Positions 11,576 to 23,823 of a DNA stretch of 64,000 bases are shown piece after piece. The stretch's first letter is position 1, and each line of letters starts with the position of its first letter. Source of the stretch: Castanea sativa (taxonomy: Eukaryota > Streptophyta > Magnoliopsida > Fagales > Fagaceae); contig NC_134018.1 in the NCBI RefSeq assembly GCF_040712315.1, positions 39,743,335 to 39,807,334 on the forward strand. The letters are read 5' to 3'. The notes under the pieces were generated by a model. The model searched no databases. It had not been told where the DNA came from and saw only the letters and a program-made list of their open reading frames with translations. A program made the position numbers and the translations under genes.

Positions 11576-12778
11576 TTCAAAACAGGATTTAAATATTGGA
11601 AGAGTCTGAATTCGATGCGGATTTAGGATTTAGTTTTAAGGTATAATTTGGTTTTGTAGCCAATCATTGGATTGATTACTCCTACTGTACTTGTATTGAT
11701 CTAATCTTACGAGAGTCAAGGACCAAAATTCCTATGCTGTCGATGCCAATTAGAGTGTGCCACGTTACTCTGTACATTGGACTTTTGTTGATTTGAGAGA
11801 GGTAAAGACTTGTTGCAATCTGGATACGACACAATGCCAAACTGGTCACGCCAAGTTTGCGTAATTGCGTTGACATGACACCTACGTTGTAACCTCTAAC
11901 CCGCTCACTTGTCAAGAACCACTTGGCCCAATTGTTTTTCTTTACTGTCTAAATCTCTTTGGTGTGCTTCCTATTAATTCAATTCGTCGGGGGCAGATGA
12001 TATAAATTAAAATTTATTAAAAAATATTTTTTTAATATAATTTTAATATATATAATTTCATTTTAATCTTAACCTACTCATGTATACTTACAATTTGGTC
12101 AATAAAAAATATTTATAATTTTTTTGGATACTTTTACGAATCTTATTAATTGCCCATATAGTGCTTCTAGTATATTATATAGTCCATAAAATGTCACATA
12201 TTATCCTAAGATCAACCTTTAGTTGGTTTAGATCATAGGTATTTACACACAAAAAATGGTTAAATTATGTGTGTGTGAATATTGGTTTTTATGTATGGTT
12301 CATTTAATATTTGACTCTTCATTTTTCTTAATTAATAATTAGATTGGGACAAAAGTTAAACAAATTAAAATGAACATGAGACACAAAATTGGTGTAGACG
12401 GAAAAAATTCTCAACCTATCACAAGCTGACATTTCATACTATCAAGTCCACAACATGTGGCCAATTACAAAGCACTACATACTGCTACTAGTTTTTAACA
12501 TCACCATTCAGAAACCAACAAAAATTTGTCAAGTGTCATTGGAATAAAAACATTAAAAAAAGCATGCAAAATGCCAATCACACACCGACACGTGTAAGTA
12601 ATGACATAAGCAGTTCAATTGAGTGCTGATATGTGTCACCTTGAAAATCAAGACATTTCGGCCATTCAAACGATGCCATGTGTCTTAGAGGAAAAGTCTT
12701 AATGCTCCTCTAATCAGGCTGTGACATGTGTCAACAATCAGACTCCGCCACATGTCGCTCACCCCACCCCCAAACTCC

Positions 12779-12790
12779 TATAAATAGAAG
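12779..12790 (+). promoter_or_regulatory. LTR TATA box
   Basis: CTATAAATAGA in the solo LTR, about 390 bp from its 5' end: the expected U3/R boundary signal for a plant LTR. Confidence 0.6.
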
Positions 12791-12939
12791 CTTTCCTAAG
12801 ACATTTTCACACACCAAGACACATCTTGGAAGAGATCTTGGAAGACACCAACACACCAAGGCATCCATGCCACCAGCGGCATTAAAGAAGATTCAGAAGT
12901 ACAAAAACTCTGTTGGAATTAAGCCCTAAAGCCTCTAGG

Positions 12940-13630
12940 AGCTTTAAGAACTTCAACCTCAAATACAAAGAACATTCGAAGTAAAATCATCCAAACTACC
13001 TGCCTAGATCTTAAAGTTTGCTAGAATCAAGCTCAAAAGCCATAAAAAACTTCAAGAAACCACAAAATCAGTGAAGCTCCACGAATTCAAGCCCCAAAAG
13101 CTCCGAAGAACTTCTACCACAAACCTTTGAATACGAAGAACATTTGAAGAGAAATCATCCAAATCATCTTCCTAGATCTCAAAGTTCACTAGAGTCAAGC
13201 TCAAAAGCCTCCAGAAATTTCAAGAAACCACAAAATCAGTGAAGCTCTACAGATTCAAGCCTCCAAAGCTCCGAAGAACTTTTGCCACAAACTTTCAAAT
13301 ACAAAGAACATTCAAAGAGAAATCATCTTCCTAGATCTCAAACTTTACTAAAATCAAACTCAAATCCTCCAGAAACTTCAAGAAACCACAAATTGGTGAA
13401 ACTCTATAAATTCAAGCCTTCAAAACTCCGAAGAACTTCCGCCACAAACCTTTGGAATACGAAGAACATTCAAAAAGAAATCATCCAAATCATCTTCTAA
13501 GATCTCAAACTTACTGGAATCAAGCTCAAAAACCTCTAGAAACTTCAAGAAACCACAAATTGGTGAAGCTCTACAGCTTCAAGCCTCCAAAGAATTTTCA
13601 CCACAAACCTTTGAACACAATGAAAACACG
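12940..13630 (+). repeat. Tandem array of about 160-bp units inside the solo LTR
   Basis: About four diverged units. Marker phrases such as AAGCTCAAAAGC (about 13029, 13197, 13354 variant, 13517), CTTCAAGAAACCACAAA and GAAGAACTT recur at steps near 168, 157 and 162 bp. Short ORFs of 65-72 codons arise from the array in one frame, but they drift and carry no domain. Confidence 0.8.
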
Positions 13631-13910
13631 AAGAATAAAGAATTTCTAACAAGCTTATAGTTAGAGATTAATTGTAATTCTGTTTCAAGGGTCTTTGATC
13701 CATCTTTCAAACAAATTGAAGGATATTTGATGTTCAAGTCAAAATCACACTACAACTATAATCGATAAGTCTTTCAAGAAGATAGAATAAGATGATCACT
13801 ATTTTGTAATCACAGAGAGTTATACCACACATTCATCAATACAAATTTGTTGTGAAACTATTTTACTTGTTGATTTATTTCAAACTCGAAATTTAGTCGT
13901 CCACAATTGG

Positions 13911-14545
13911 ATCTCAATTGAAATTTAATTTAGAATCAAATTAAATTTTTTTTCTCAGGTTTAGCTTATATATATAACTAGTTTGTAACTTGTACTTATC
14001 CACATAAACATTCAAACAATAGTAATGATAAGATGAACTTATCTTACCTAGATGAGTGAAATGATTATTTCAAGTTTTATACTGAATATTATTATGCTTG
14101 GCACCCAAATTTAGATTGATGTAGCAACAAATTGGCATAGTAGTTGACTATTTGGTATACGTAGGATCTTTTTGCTTTAATTGGAGATAACTTTTTACTT
14201 TAATTCATTTATTGTTTTAATGTATTTTAATTCATTTATTGTTTTACTTTTTATTTTTAATAAAGAAAAGGCAAGCAAACTTTTATTGACTAAAATCTTT
14301 TCGAAACATGGACTCCAAATCCGTTAGTAGTTCTTTTGCCCACACATCTAAATTTGCATATAAAATTACTCTCTTAGCAAGGGCAGGAAATATCAAATGC
14401 AGAATTGTAGAGTTCTAACTTCTAATTGAGAAATTATTATTTTTTAAATCGAAGTAGTGTTTTAAAGTTTTAATTTGGCATATGAAGTGTGGCAAATAAA
14501 TTTTAATTCAAGTAGTCATAATTGGCAAAATAGTTGATAATAAAA
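13911..14545. other. Intergenic DNA, nothing recognised
   Basis: AT-rich sequence without gene, splice or repeat signals that I can support. Confidence 0.5.
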
Positions 14546-14550
14546 AACTA

Positions 14551-14972
14551 GGCTAAAGTGTAAAATACACTCTTAAAATTTGGGGGGTTTTTGGATTTTA
14601 CACATTGAAATTTTAGAATTTGAATTTTAACCCCTGAAGTTTATTCCGTTTGCATTTGTAGTCCCTCTATCCATATTTTCCGTTAAGTGCCATATAAGAT
14701 TGTTACGTATGATTAATTCATCCAATAGAATGATGCCATGTGGTAGAATAAAAATAACGTGTCATAATGATACTGACGTGCCATTATTTTATTGGATAAA
14801 CTAAACACATGTAACAAACTTATGTGACAATTGACAAAAAATATGGACAAATAGGTTGTAGATACAAACAAAATATAACTTAGAGGAGTAAAATAAAAAA
14901 TCTAAAACTTTAAGGTGTAAAATCCAAAACTCCCCAAATTTCAAGGGTAAATTTTGCAATGTAGCTTAAAAA
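14551..14972. mobile_element. MITE, long terminal inverted repeats (MULE-like)
   Basis: The left end (GCTAAAGTGTAAAATACACT...TTTGGATTTTACAC) is the imperfect reverse complement of the right end (GTGTAAAATCCAAAACTCCC...TTTTGCAATGTAGC). Arms are about 55 bp and the element is about 420 bp, non-coding. A-rich flanks hide any target duplication. Long arms suggest a Mutator-type MITE. Confidence 0.6.
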
Positions 14973-16050
14973 AAAAATGAAACTTCTACGTGGAAAATTA
15001 TGAGGATTCAAAAGTTTAACTATTAAAATTTCATGAGGCTGACAAAATTTATTTTTCTCTTTATTTTTTTTTATCTAAATATAAATTAAATTTGATAATT
15101 ATGATGCTGATAAAAAAAAAATTTACTATCAAATCAGTTTGGAGCTATCTTTCTCTAACTAATAGTATAACATATATTCATGCTTTTTATAGTTCATTTT
15201 TTTTTTTTTTTTTTACATTTCTTTTATTCTATCCTAAAATCAATACCTACTACATTGAAGAAATTTAAATTCTACTTGAACCAAAAATTTCAAGCAAATT
15301 AAAAACCGTTTTAGTTGTACACAATATGGCATTTTTTTAAAATGGCGTATCAGAAATTATATTTATTCCATAAAAAAGAAAATAAATTAGATTTATTTAT
15401 CCAACATGAGATTCACAATGCTGAATCTCATGTAATGAATCATGTTTTTGAGGAATAATCCAATCTCGAAACTCTTCTAGTCATCAATGAAAACCCCTTT
15501 TAGTCGACCATCACTCCATCAGGGATTCCATGATCCGCCACAATTGATCAACTACTTCAATTTTGTGATATGCACCCGATTTCTTCGGATGTAAGAGAGG
15601 GGTACAGTTCAATGTTAAGGTTGTACCAAAGTGCGGTCTAGTCTTCAAGAGTAACAAGAAATATTCTCATCAACATGTCAATGGTGGACACATTGTTGGC
15701 ACGACAAACTTTAGCTAAAAGGCTTGTATGCTTAAGCATTCATTAGGATTGCCATGGAAGATTGGAATTTGGGAGTGCTGCAATTCTCATGGATACTGGG
15801 TTTTAAGGAATTTGGAAGGGTTGTTGCATTAAAATTATAGCTTTGTGAATTAATGAGATGGGTGAGATTTTCAAAATCAATGCAATGAAACAATCTAATA
15901 CGAAAAAATCCTCTACAAAAAATATAACTAGAATAGAATTGTTGTTATTTTTGACCTTAGAAAACAAACAAACTAATTCCAGAAATTAAATACCATCCAA
16001 TAAAAACTAAGTTACATGACTATCCCCGAATAACTATTACAAGTCCACAT
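14973..16050. other. No gene recognised; shared repeat block
   Basis: A segment around 15215-15300 (TTTATTCTATCCTAAAATCA...) is about 80% identical by eye to 35555-35640, just outside the copia element, so both belong to one dispersed repeat family. No homologue of 14-3-3 exons 6-7 is present here. Confidence 0.5.
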
Positions 16051-16572
16051 CTTGATGTTGTCTTCTGGCAATTCAGATCGAGGTCCACAAGTTGTGGTTG
16101 TCCCCAAGAAGCCCCAAAAGTAAGGAGCTTTCTTTGTAAGACTCACTACCGAGGTTGTCAAGCTCTGGAAGAGCTTCGTCAAAAGCTTTATTTGCAAGGT
16201 AGCAGGCCCTATAAAAAAAGAGAGCAGGAAAGCAATTTTGACGTCAAACTGATATCTAAAAATCATATTTCTACATATCCAGGGCAAAACTAGCGGTAAC
16301 ATTTACAAACCTTTCGACTGAATTCATGATCTCATGATAGAAAACTGAAAAGTTTAAAGCCCAACCCAATCGAATGAGATTTGTAGGGGCCAAATCAGCC
16401 TCAGCGAAAGTGGAAGCAGTCTGCAAAGAGATCAAATCAATATCAAAATAGCTAGGGAAATAAGTTTTCGTGAACATTCTATCCAAAAAAAAAAAAAGAA
16501 AAAGAAAAAAGTTAGGACTTGAAACCCTAACAATATATTTTTTTTGATAGGAAATCACACAGCATGAATTAA

Positions 16573-18119
16573 TCAAACAACAATATTGTCTACATCATGG
16601 AGTACAGCTAATTCTAAGAAACTAGGACAATTCTCCAACCATGCACACTGATTAACTATGCCATTGGCATACTTTGCTAACAAATGCGTAGAGGTATTTG
16701 CATTTCGCTTAACATGAGAAAAAACAACATTATGGAATTCCATAGAAGCTTCACCAATGCCCATACTCACTGCATCTATCGACATCGAAACTGAGGAAGA
16801 TTGATTCAACGCTCTAGAGACAATTAGCGAGTCACCCTCAATTATGAAATCTGTAATCCCAAGCTGCTTTGCAAATTGTAGACCAACTTCAACAGCCTTC
16901 GCTTCCACTTCAAGAGGCCCCAATGGTGCATGTAATTTTCTGCATAAAGCTGCTACAAACTGCCCTGTCCAGTCCCGCACTATGACTCCTACTCCCACAG
17001 CATTCAGCTTTGAAAGCACTGCACCATCAACATTCAATTTAAAAACCGTAACAGGTGGTGCAATCCATCTTGGAACAAGCTGATTTGATACTTGAGTAGT
17101 CGGTAATAATTCCACAGCAGCCCGATACTCCTCCAAAAATTGCACAGCCCATTGCATCAGCGTTCCTCCATCTTTTCGCTTTCCGCCATGACGAACATCA
17201 TTCCTATTTCCCCACATCGCCCACGCACAAGTCAGTAGCAGCTCAATATTTCCTGGCGAAATCTTCTCATCCATCATTAGACACCACAGTATCTCCTTAA
17301 ACGAATGTAGCTGGTCCATCACGCTAGGAAAAAGCAGTTTCGACGAAGACCAAAGCTCTTTTGCGCGGGAACATTTCCAAAAGAAATGGATTGAACTCTT
17401 TGCCTCTTCGTTGCATCCATCACATGTATCAACCTGCAAAACATTTCTTTTAACAAGGTTAGTTTTCAAAGGGAGTATGTCTCCGCAAGCCCTCCAAGCG
17501 AAGTGCCTGATTTTATGGGGCACATTAATCTGCCATAAACGTTTCCAAAAACTCTTTTCTTGGCTGCCATCAGAGCTTGAGACCGTGGATGAGAAAGATC
17601 ACATCTGAGATGCTACCCAATATGCACTTTTTACTGAAAAAGACCCATTGGTGCTCCAAGCCCAAATCAACTTATCTTCTGGTAGATTGGAGCTTATGGG
17701 AATTGCTTTTATAGCCTCTGATTCAAACGGCAAAAACAGGGCATCTACGGCTTCAGTCTTCCACGAAGCCTCTTCCTTGTTAATCAATTCTCCAACTTTC
17801 ATATCTTCTGGCATAAACAACCTGGGAGATGAAACCATAAATGTAGAAGGCTTAGGCAGCCATTTATCATCCCAAATTTTAATTTTTTCACCATTTCCAA
17901 CTCTCCACCTTAAACCATATTTAACAAAGGGTTGAGCAAACATAATACTCCGCCAAGTAAATGATGGATTATTACCCATAACAGCCTGTGAAAAGTCGCA
18001 TGTAGGGAAATACTTCGCCTCAATAATTTATACACCAAAGTGTCATGTCCTTGTTGAAGTCTCCACCTTTGCTTTGCCAATAAAGCCATATTGAACTCTT
18101 TCAGCTTTTTAAAACCCAT
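16573..18119 (-). pseudogene. LINE ORF2 C-terminus: zf-RVT and RNase H (RVT_3)
   Basis: 17979-17599 (RWRVGNG--IKIWDDKWLP, SVKSAYWVA) and 17523-16573 (PHKIRHFAWRACGDILPLKTNL, CDGCNEEAKSSIHFFWKC) form the reverse-transcriptase-associated zinc-binding region. The last 160 residues are an RNase H of the plant L1 type, with LNVDGA, EVEAKAVEVGL, EGDSLIV and a final HLLAKYA placing the usual D-E-D-H set. The RNase H reading frame is intact to its stop at 16573, but it is separated from the RT by frameshifts. Confidence 0.85.
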
Positions 18120-18363
18120 TCCACCACAAGATTTCGGAGTACATAATTTTTCCCAACTTAGCCAAGCTAACTTTCTCTCTTCATTTCTTTGCCCCTATCA
18201 GAAATTGCGAATCATACTCGTCAAATCATCACATAGAGAATCAGGTAATTTGAAAACACTCATGGTGTACGTCAGAATTGCTTGTGCCACAACTTTTATC
18301 AACACTTCTTTCCCTGCCTTAGAAAATAATTTCTCTTTCCAACCAGCAAGCTTCTTACTTAAT

Positions 18364-19957
18364 TTATCCTTTTATAGAATTGAAAGTGTTCTTCTTATTC
18401 TTTCCCACCAATGATGGCAAACCAAGACATTTTTCATGATGCTTAATCACTTGGGCCCCAAATCTAGCTTTGATGATTTCTTGAGTTTCCATAGGAGTAT
18501 TACTATTGAAATACAAGGATGTTTTAGCACGATTTAATGGCTGCCTTGAAGCACACTCATACACCCTCAACACCCTCTGAAGGGCATTACACTCCTCCAA
18601 AGAAGCTCTACAAAAAATCACACTATCATCGACAAAGAATAGATGGAATATTTTAGGACCCCTACGACAAACTGCAACCCCCCCCCCCCAAACTTCCATT
18701 CACCACCTCTTTTTTAATAAGAGCAGAAAGTCCTTCCGCACATAACAAGAAAAGATATGGGGATAATGGATCACCTTGTCGAATTCCCCTACTTGGAACA
18801 ATATGCCCTTTAGGCTTACCATTAATCTTCATAGAATAAGAAACAGTAGAAACACATTTCATAATCAAAGCACACCACTTATTATCAAAACCCAACTTAT
18901 GCATGATTTTTTCCAGCCATATCCACTCAACCTGATCATATGCCTTACTCATATTAAGTTTTAAAGCCAAATCACCCACTTTTCCACTTTTCTTTTGACT
19001 AATATGATGCATCATTTCATAAGCCACAAGAACATTATCAGTGATTAACCTACTATGCACAAATGCACTTTGGGTATCACTAATAATAGAAGGAAGAACG
19101 TTTTTCAATCTATTAGTTATGGCTTTTGATGCAATTTTATAAACCACATTACAAAGACTAATGGGCCTAAAATCAGTCACATATTTTGGCTCTTTAAATT
19201 TAGGAATAAGGACAATGTGTGTATGATTAAAATTTGGGGGAATGATACCTGAGTTGAGGAATGCTAAAACGGTTGAAGTCACCACACCACCAATCTTGGA
19301 CCAAAAGTGTTGATAAAACAATGGAGGCATGCTATCCGGTCCAGGGGACTTTAAAGGGTACATTTGCTTAATGGCATTTTTCACTTCAACATCTGTAAAC
19401 TCCCTAACAAGTAACTGATTCATCCTAAGGGTGACTTTATGTTGAACTGCATCTAAAATTTCTTCAAAATCCATAGGACTACTAGTAGTAAAAAGCCTTT
19501 CATAATACTGCACCATCAACTCCTCCACATGCTCATCACCAACCAACCACCTACCCTCATCATCCAACAAACCTTCAATGAAGTTCTTTTTGTACCTTGC
19601 AGAAGCTTTTTCATGGAAAAACCTAGTGTTCCTATCCTCGGATTGCAGCCAGCTTATTCTTGATCTTTGCCTCCACATATCACCTTTCTTATCCATCCAA
19701 CAATTTAACTCAATTCTAGTGTTCTTCAAAGATCGAATCATATTTGGTGTTGAAGGTTGAAGCCCTAACCATTCTAATCTTTTTTGTAGCTCAACCACTG
19801 TTTTCCCCACATTACCAAATACACTACCATTCCACACCTCAAGTCTAGCATGATAACTCTCAAAGCATCTGTTAAGTACATTACTCGATCCTCCATACAA
19901 ACCCTCATCCCATGCTTCCTCCACAATAGCCTCACATCTAGGATCTTTTAACCACAT
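18364..19957 (-). pseudogene. LINE ORF2 reverse transcriptase domain
   Basis: 19957-18662 (431 residues) holds the RT blocks RPISLCNVVYKI, KLNMSKAYDQVEW (block A) and GIRQGDPLSPYLFLL. Block A has Asn where the metal-binding Asp normally stands (KLDMSKAYD). The next frame, 18699-18364, carries FFVDD, the YxDD box, as PKIFHLFFVDDSVIFCRA. The frame changes at a run of 12 C (18678-18689), a typical slippage site; an assembly error there is possible. Both the D-to-N change and the shift argue against activity. Confidence 0.87.
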
Positions 19958-19960
19958 TGA

Positions 19961-20704
19961 TTAAAATCGGAAAACCTTACCCATCCTCTTTTTTCTTGGG
20001 TTTGCAAACAACTGAAGAATAAGAGGAGAATGATCTGAAGCTGAGGAGGAAAGATGAGTAAGCCTAGCCGTTGGAAATAAATGAAACCACTCCACCATAG
20101 CCAAAGCTTTATCCAACCTTTCCCTAATTTGTGACCCATCCTCTTTTTGATACAACCAAGTAAACAACGGTCCCACGAATCGAACTTCTTGAAGACCACA
20201 GCAGTTAATAGTGTCAACAAAATATTTCATTTGCTGTCTTGTTCTATTACTTTTGCCTTCCTTTTTAGCCATACTTGTAATTTCATTAAAATCTCCAATT
20301 GCTAGCCACGGTAAGGAGGATGTCCCATGCAAGTATTTTAATTTTTTCCATGACTCCCCTCTTTTAGCTGTATCAGGTTCACCATAAAATCCAGTAAGAT
20401 GCCACCAACCAATACCATCTCCCCCATCCACCCATGCATCTATATGAGAATGAGAATAAGTCTGGATATCAAGCCTCGTCTCCTTTTTTCAAAATAAAGC
20501 TAACCCACCGCTACTACCTCTACTAGGCACAATAAAACCATTTTTGTATTTACACCAATCACGGACCTTAAGCATCCAATCCAAACCAGATTTTGTCTCC
20601 ATTAAAAAGACAATGTTGGGATCTTGTTTATTGATTACCTTTTCTAAGGCACGAACTGTCCGCCGGTTCCCAAGCTTACAACAGTTCCAACTCAATAGAC
20701 TCAT
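19961..20704 (-). pseudogene. LINE ORF2 endonuclease domain (APE/EEP)
   Basis: 20704-20489 begins MSLLSWNCCKLGN and carries VFLMETK (catalytic Glu motif). It stops at TGA where the family has Trp (GGLALF* for GGLALLW). 20431-19961 continues with FYG-P, AIGDFNEI, RLDKALA and SDHSPL, the catalytic Asn/Asp and SDH motifs of L1 endonucleases. It ends at TAA where Glu is expected before SMWLKDPRC. The domain nicks target DNA to prime reverse transcription. Two premature stops; inactive. Confidence 0.85.
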
Positions 20705-22314
20705 AATGCCCGGTGGGGTTGCGTAGCAACCTCCGCCAATAAAATCTGATCAACACTAGAAGGAGCAATTAAACCATCACTGTTACTCACCTTATTTTTC
20801 TTCTTTGCCAAAACTTCCTTCTCTGCTTCACTTAAAACCTCACTGTTAGTTCTCTTCGGGCCAAGCACATTAGAAAGAGCCACATTTGAAGTATGCCGTG
20901 ACGTATTCTGACTCCTTTTCCAAGTCCCTTTCGTGAGCCCAATTTCTTCGGCAGCAGTTGAAATATTTTCCTTTGAAATGGCCTGATTAGATATAGCTTC
21001 TGAACTAATAGAGAGTGGGCTTTGTAGAGAGAGCAACCCACTCCTATTTTTTGTTCCACTTCTCTTGGGCCTACTTGTAGCTGGATTGTTAATTACATGC
21101 CCACTTCCCTTACCAACTTCAAAATTAAGTTTAGCCTTCTTAAGACCCGATAGGGACCTACGCTCCACTTGTTTGCCTTTTGAACCATGTTGGCAACAAT
21201 TTAAATCTTCATCCATTACCATTATGTCAACCAAATCTAAAGAGATGATACTCTTATCCTTCAACTGCTCCACTCGGATAGATTTTGAATTCAAAATAAC
21301 TAGCTCTGATTGGATAGCTTGATCAAGTTCAGAAATTAAATCCTCAAAATTAGGAGGATGTTTCCCAGCAGTTAATGCAATCGGACTAACCTGTACAGCC
21401 GAACCACTTTCAACCCCACCCTTCACCGGCGTACCAGCACAATATCCACCTTCATCTCGGCGGTGATCTTGCACTAAATCCACACTCATATCGGTCATCC
21501 CTGGTGTCGCATTACCCCTGTCAAATTGCTGAAGTGAAACTCCATGGTGCGGACTCTGTCGTTCACTAACCTCCTTTCTCTCGGCACTGCTACCAGAATT
21601 TGCAGTAGAGAAGTTTTTACGAAAACCAGCCTTCAACCACTCACCATAAGGGAGACTTTTCTGAGGATCAACTTGAAAGGAACATACTCTAGCTTCATGC
21701 CCAATCCTGCCACACTTAAAACAGAGACCAACTAGTCTTTCATATTTGAAACCAACACATATCTTATACCCTTCCAGGCTTGCAACAACACCACCATGGT
21801 GTAGCGGTTTCTCCAAAGGAAATTCAACCCGGACACAAAGAAAACAGGCTTGATCAGACGAAAAGGCTTTTAAGTCGACCTCCACAACCGTACCCAATCC
21901 ATTACCAATATCTCTCCCTACCTCCTCGAACAACAGATCAAACGGAAGACCCCATACCTGAACCCACATTGGAATTGAAGTAAAATTGACAGAATTAATA
22001 GTCATACCCTTCTCCCATCTACACAAAACTAAAGGATGATCTTCAAAGCTCCAAGGACCATTTGATAGCACCCACTTCAATTGGCTCTCCATGGAGAATT
22101 TAAATTGAAATACGCCATCTCTAACATCAATAATACAAACATCTGATCCCATCTTCCACACAGAACGCAATAAGGCCTTGGCTGCACGTTGGTTGAACGA
22201 ACTACTTGTGAGAAATTTCCCCAATAGATTGAGAGAGCATTCTTCCAACATCCTATCTCTATGCATTGTCCCAACCCTAATAACCTCTCCTTCCTCTTCC
22301 GTCCGTCAAAGTAA

Positions 22315-23823
22315 TCTATATATATAAAACTGAAGTTCTGCTCTCTCCACAATTTTCCACGTCAGCACAATATTTATAAATAAAAAAAAACTAATTAAAA
22401 AACCTCCCTTCCATCCCCAAAAGTAAATATGATATTTTATAATTAAAAAAAAAAAACTGATAAAACTCTTAAACAAAGGATACGTTAACCACTTGGAATA
22501 GTTGAAATTTTTAGCTGGACATTTCAATACCAATTTAATCAGCTTTGACTTAGCCAATTTGTTTTCAACTCCAATTCCTTCTCTGCAAAGGATACGTTAC
22601 TAAACCAACTTTGATATTTATAATCTTCCAAAATAAAGTATAGTACAGGGTTGGAATATTGAGAAGAAGTATAATTCCAGGAAATCGAGTATGTCTTTTT
22701 TTTTATTTTTTTATTTTATAACTCCAAATTAACAAGGAATGAAATTCTATCTCTCTAATAAGTCCAACTTAAATTCAAACTCAAATATCAATAACTTATC
22801 TCCAAAATTGCTAGGTTAATCATGAACACTATAAAAACAGTAATATATATTTTTAAAAAGCCAAATTGATATGTTGTGGATTTCGATTGCCCCTTTTTTC
22901 AGGTCTGCATGTTTGCCATCCAAGCACAAAGGAACTCTGTGACGGAGACAGATTTCCTTGATGCAGTGGACAAGGTCATCAAGGGATACAAAAAATTCAG
23001 TGCAACACCCACGTACATGGTTTACAACCGATTAAGCTGTTATGAACCATAAGGTTCTGCTATTTCATTCATCATTAGGCAGCATAGCTCGGAACATTTG
23101 TACTTATTAGGGAGCTTTCTCAATGTGAAGTTGTGAAAGTGTATCAAACCATGATTTGCTACAAATTAAAGCCGTGACTTTTGGAATACCCCTTAAAATT
23201 TAAAACTTATTGCTTTATGGGTTTGTATACTTTTTTCTTTTTCTTATATTTCTCTTTTGAGTAGTCATATATTTTTTGAATTGTTTCAATAACTTATTCT
23301 TTAATTATATATCTTTTTTGACATTTGAAAAGTTTAACATCTGAATTTGTATTAGTTTTTGCAATATTTGGACATGTTTAGTAGATTTCAATGACTATAC
23401 TATGTATTATTCTTTTGAAGGTAATCAATTTCATTTATATTTCTGTATCATGTAATCATATACATTTTTTTTTCAAAAATTTATCGGAAGTAAATCTTAT
23501 GATTTTTCAATATTTTGTGGTCTTTCAAAAGTTTTAACATCTGAATTATTATTCTTTCTCTTATATTTCTCTATTGTTTAGTCTTTTTTTTTTTTTTTCT
23601 TTCAATAATTTCTAAGCTGTGAATCATCTAATTCTTTAATATTTTTTGATCTTTCAAAAGTTCAAGTAATGGTTTTTTCATCAAATTGTAACACAAATTG
23701 AAGTTATAAAAGAGCAAATCATGCAATGGTATAGTTTTTTAATCAATTTAGATTTTAGACTATTAATTTTAGTCTATCTCACAAATAGGTAGGTTTCCGT
23801 GCATAGCACGGGTTAGCGACTAG
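22315..23823 (+). mobile_element. Helitron (1509 bp) nested in LINE ORF1
   Basis: The 5' end is TCTATATATATAAAACTGAA, preceded by A (22314). The 3' end has the perfect hairpin CCGTGC-ATA-GCACGG (23796-23810 region) followed by GTTAGCGACTAG and T (23824). TC start, subterminal hairpin, CTAG end and insertion between A and T are the Helitron hallmarks. Excision in silico rejoins the LINE ORF1 N-terminus with its body, independently confirming both ends. It has no Rep/helicase gene, so it is non-autonomous. It carries a host exon of RPT1. Confidence 0.92.
22903..23052 (+). pseudogene. RPT1: Captured last exon of 26S proteasome ATPase RPT1
   Basis: After a polypyrimidine tract and AG at 22901-22902, the frame reads [20 protein letters not shown], then [19 protein letters not shown]. 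This matches the C-terminal helix and HbYX-type tail of RPT1 (regulatory subunit 7), which docks the ATPase ring onto the 20S core. The normal stop after Asn is lost (CGA in place of TGA), adding seven codons before TAA at 23050-23052. Acceptor and intron-like DNA upstream show genomic capture. The fragment is only about 42 codons and has no known promoter, so function is unlikely. Confidence 0.87.

Larger units (their letters stand above)
12393..13905. mobile_element. Solo LTR (1513 bp) with ATTGG target duplication
   Basis: The sequence begins TGTAGACG and ends CGTCCACA, giving inverted TG...CA termini. It is flanked on both sides by the identical 5-mer ATTGG (12388-12392 and 13906-13910). 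It contains a strong TATA box in CTCCTATAAATAGAAGC (about 12775-12791), which orients the LTR on the plus strand, followed by a tandem array of about 160 bp units. There is no internal retroelement DNA or second LTR, consistent with LTR-LTR recombination. Confidence 0.85.

Noticed and set aside
13282..13649. Lys/Pro-rich small proteins encoded by the 160-bp array
   Set aside because: They arise from LTR tandem units in drifting frames, with no domain and no support as genes.
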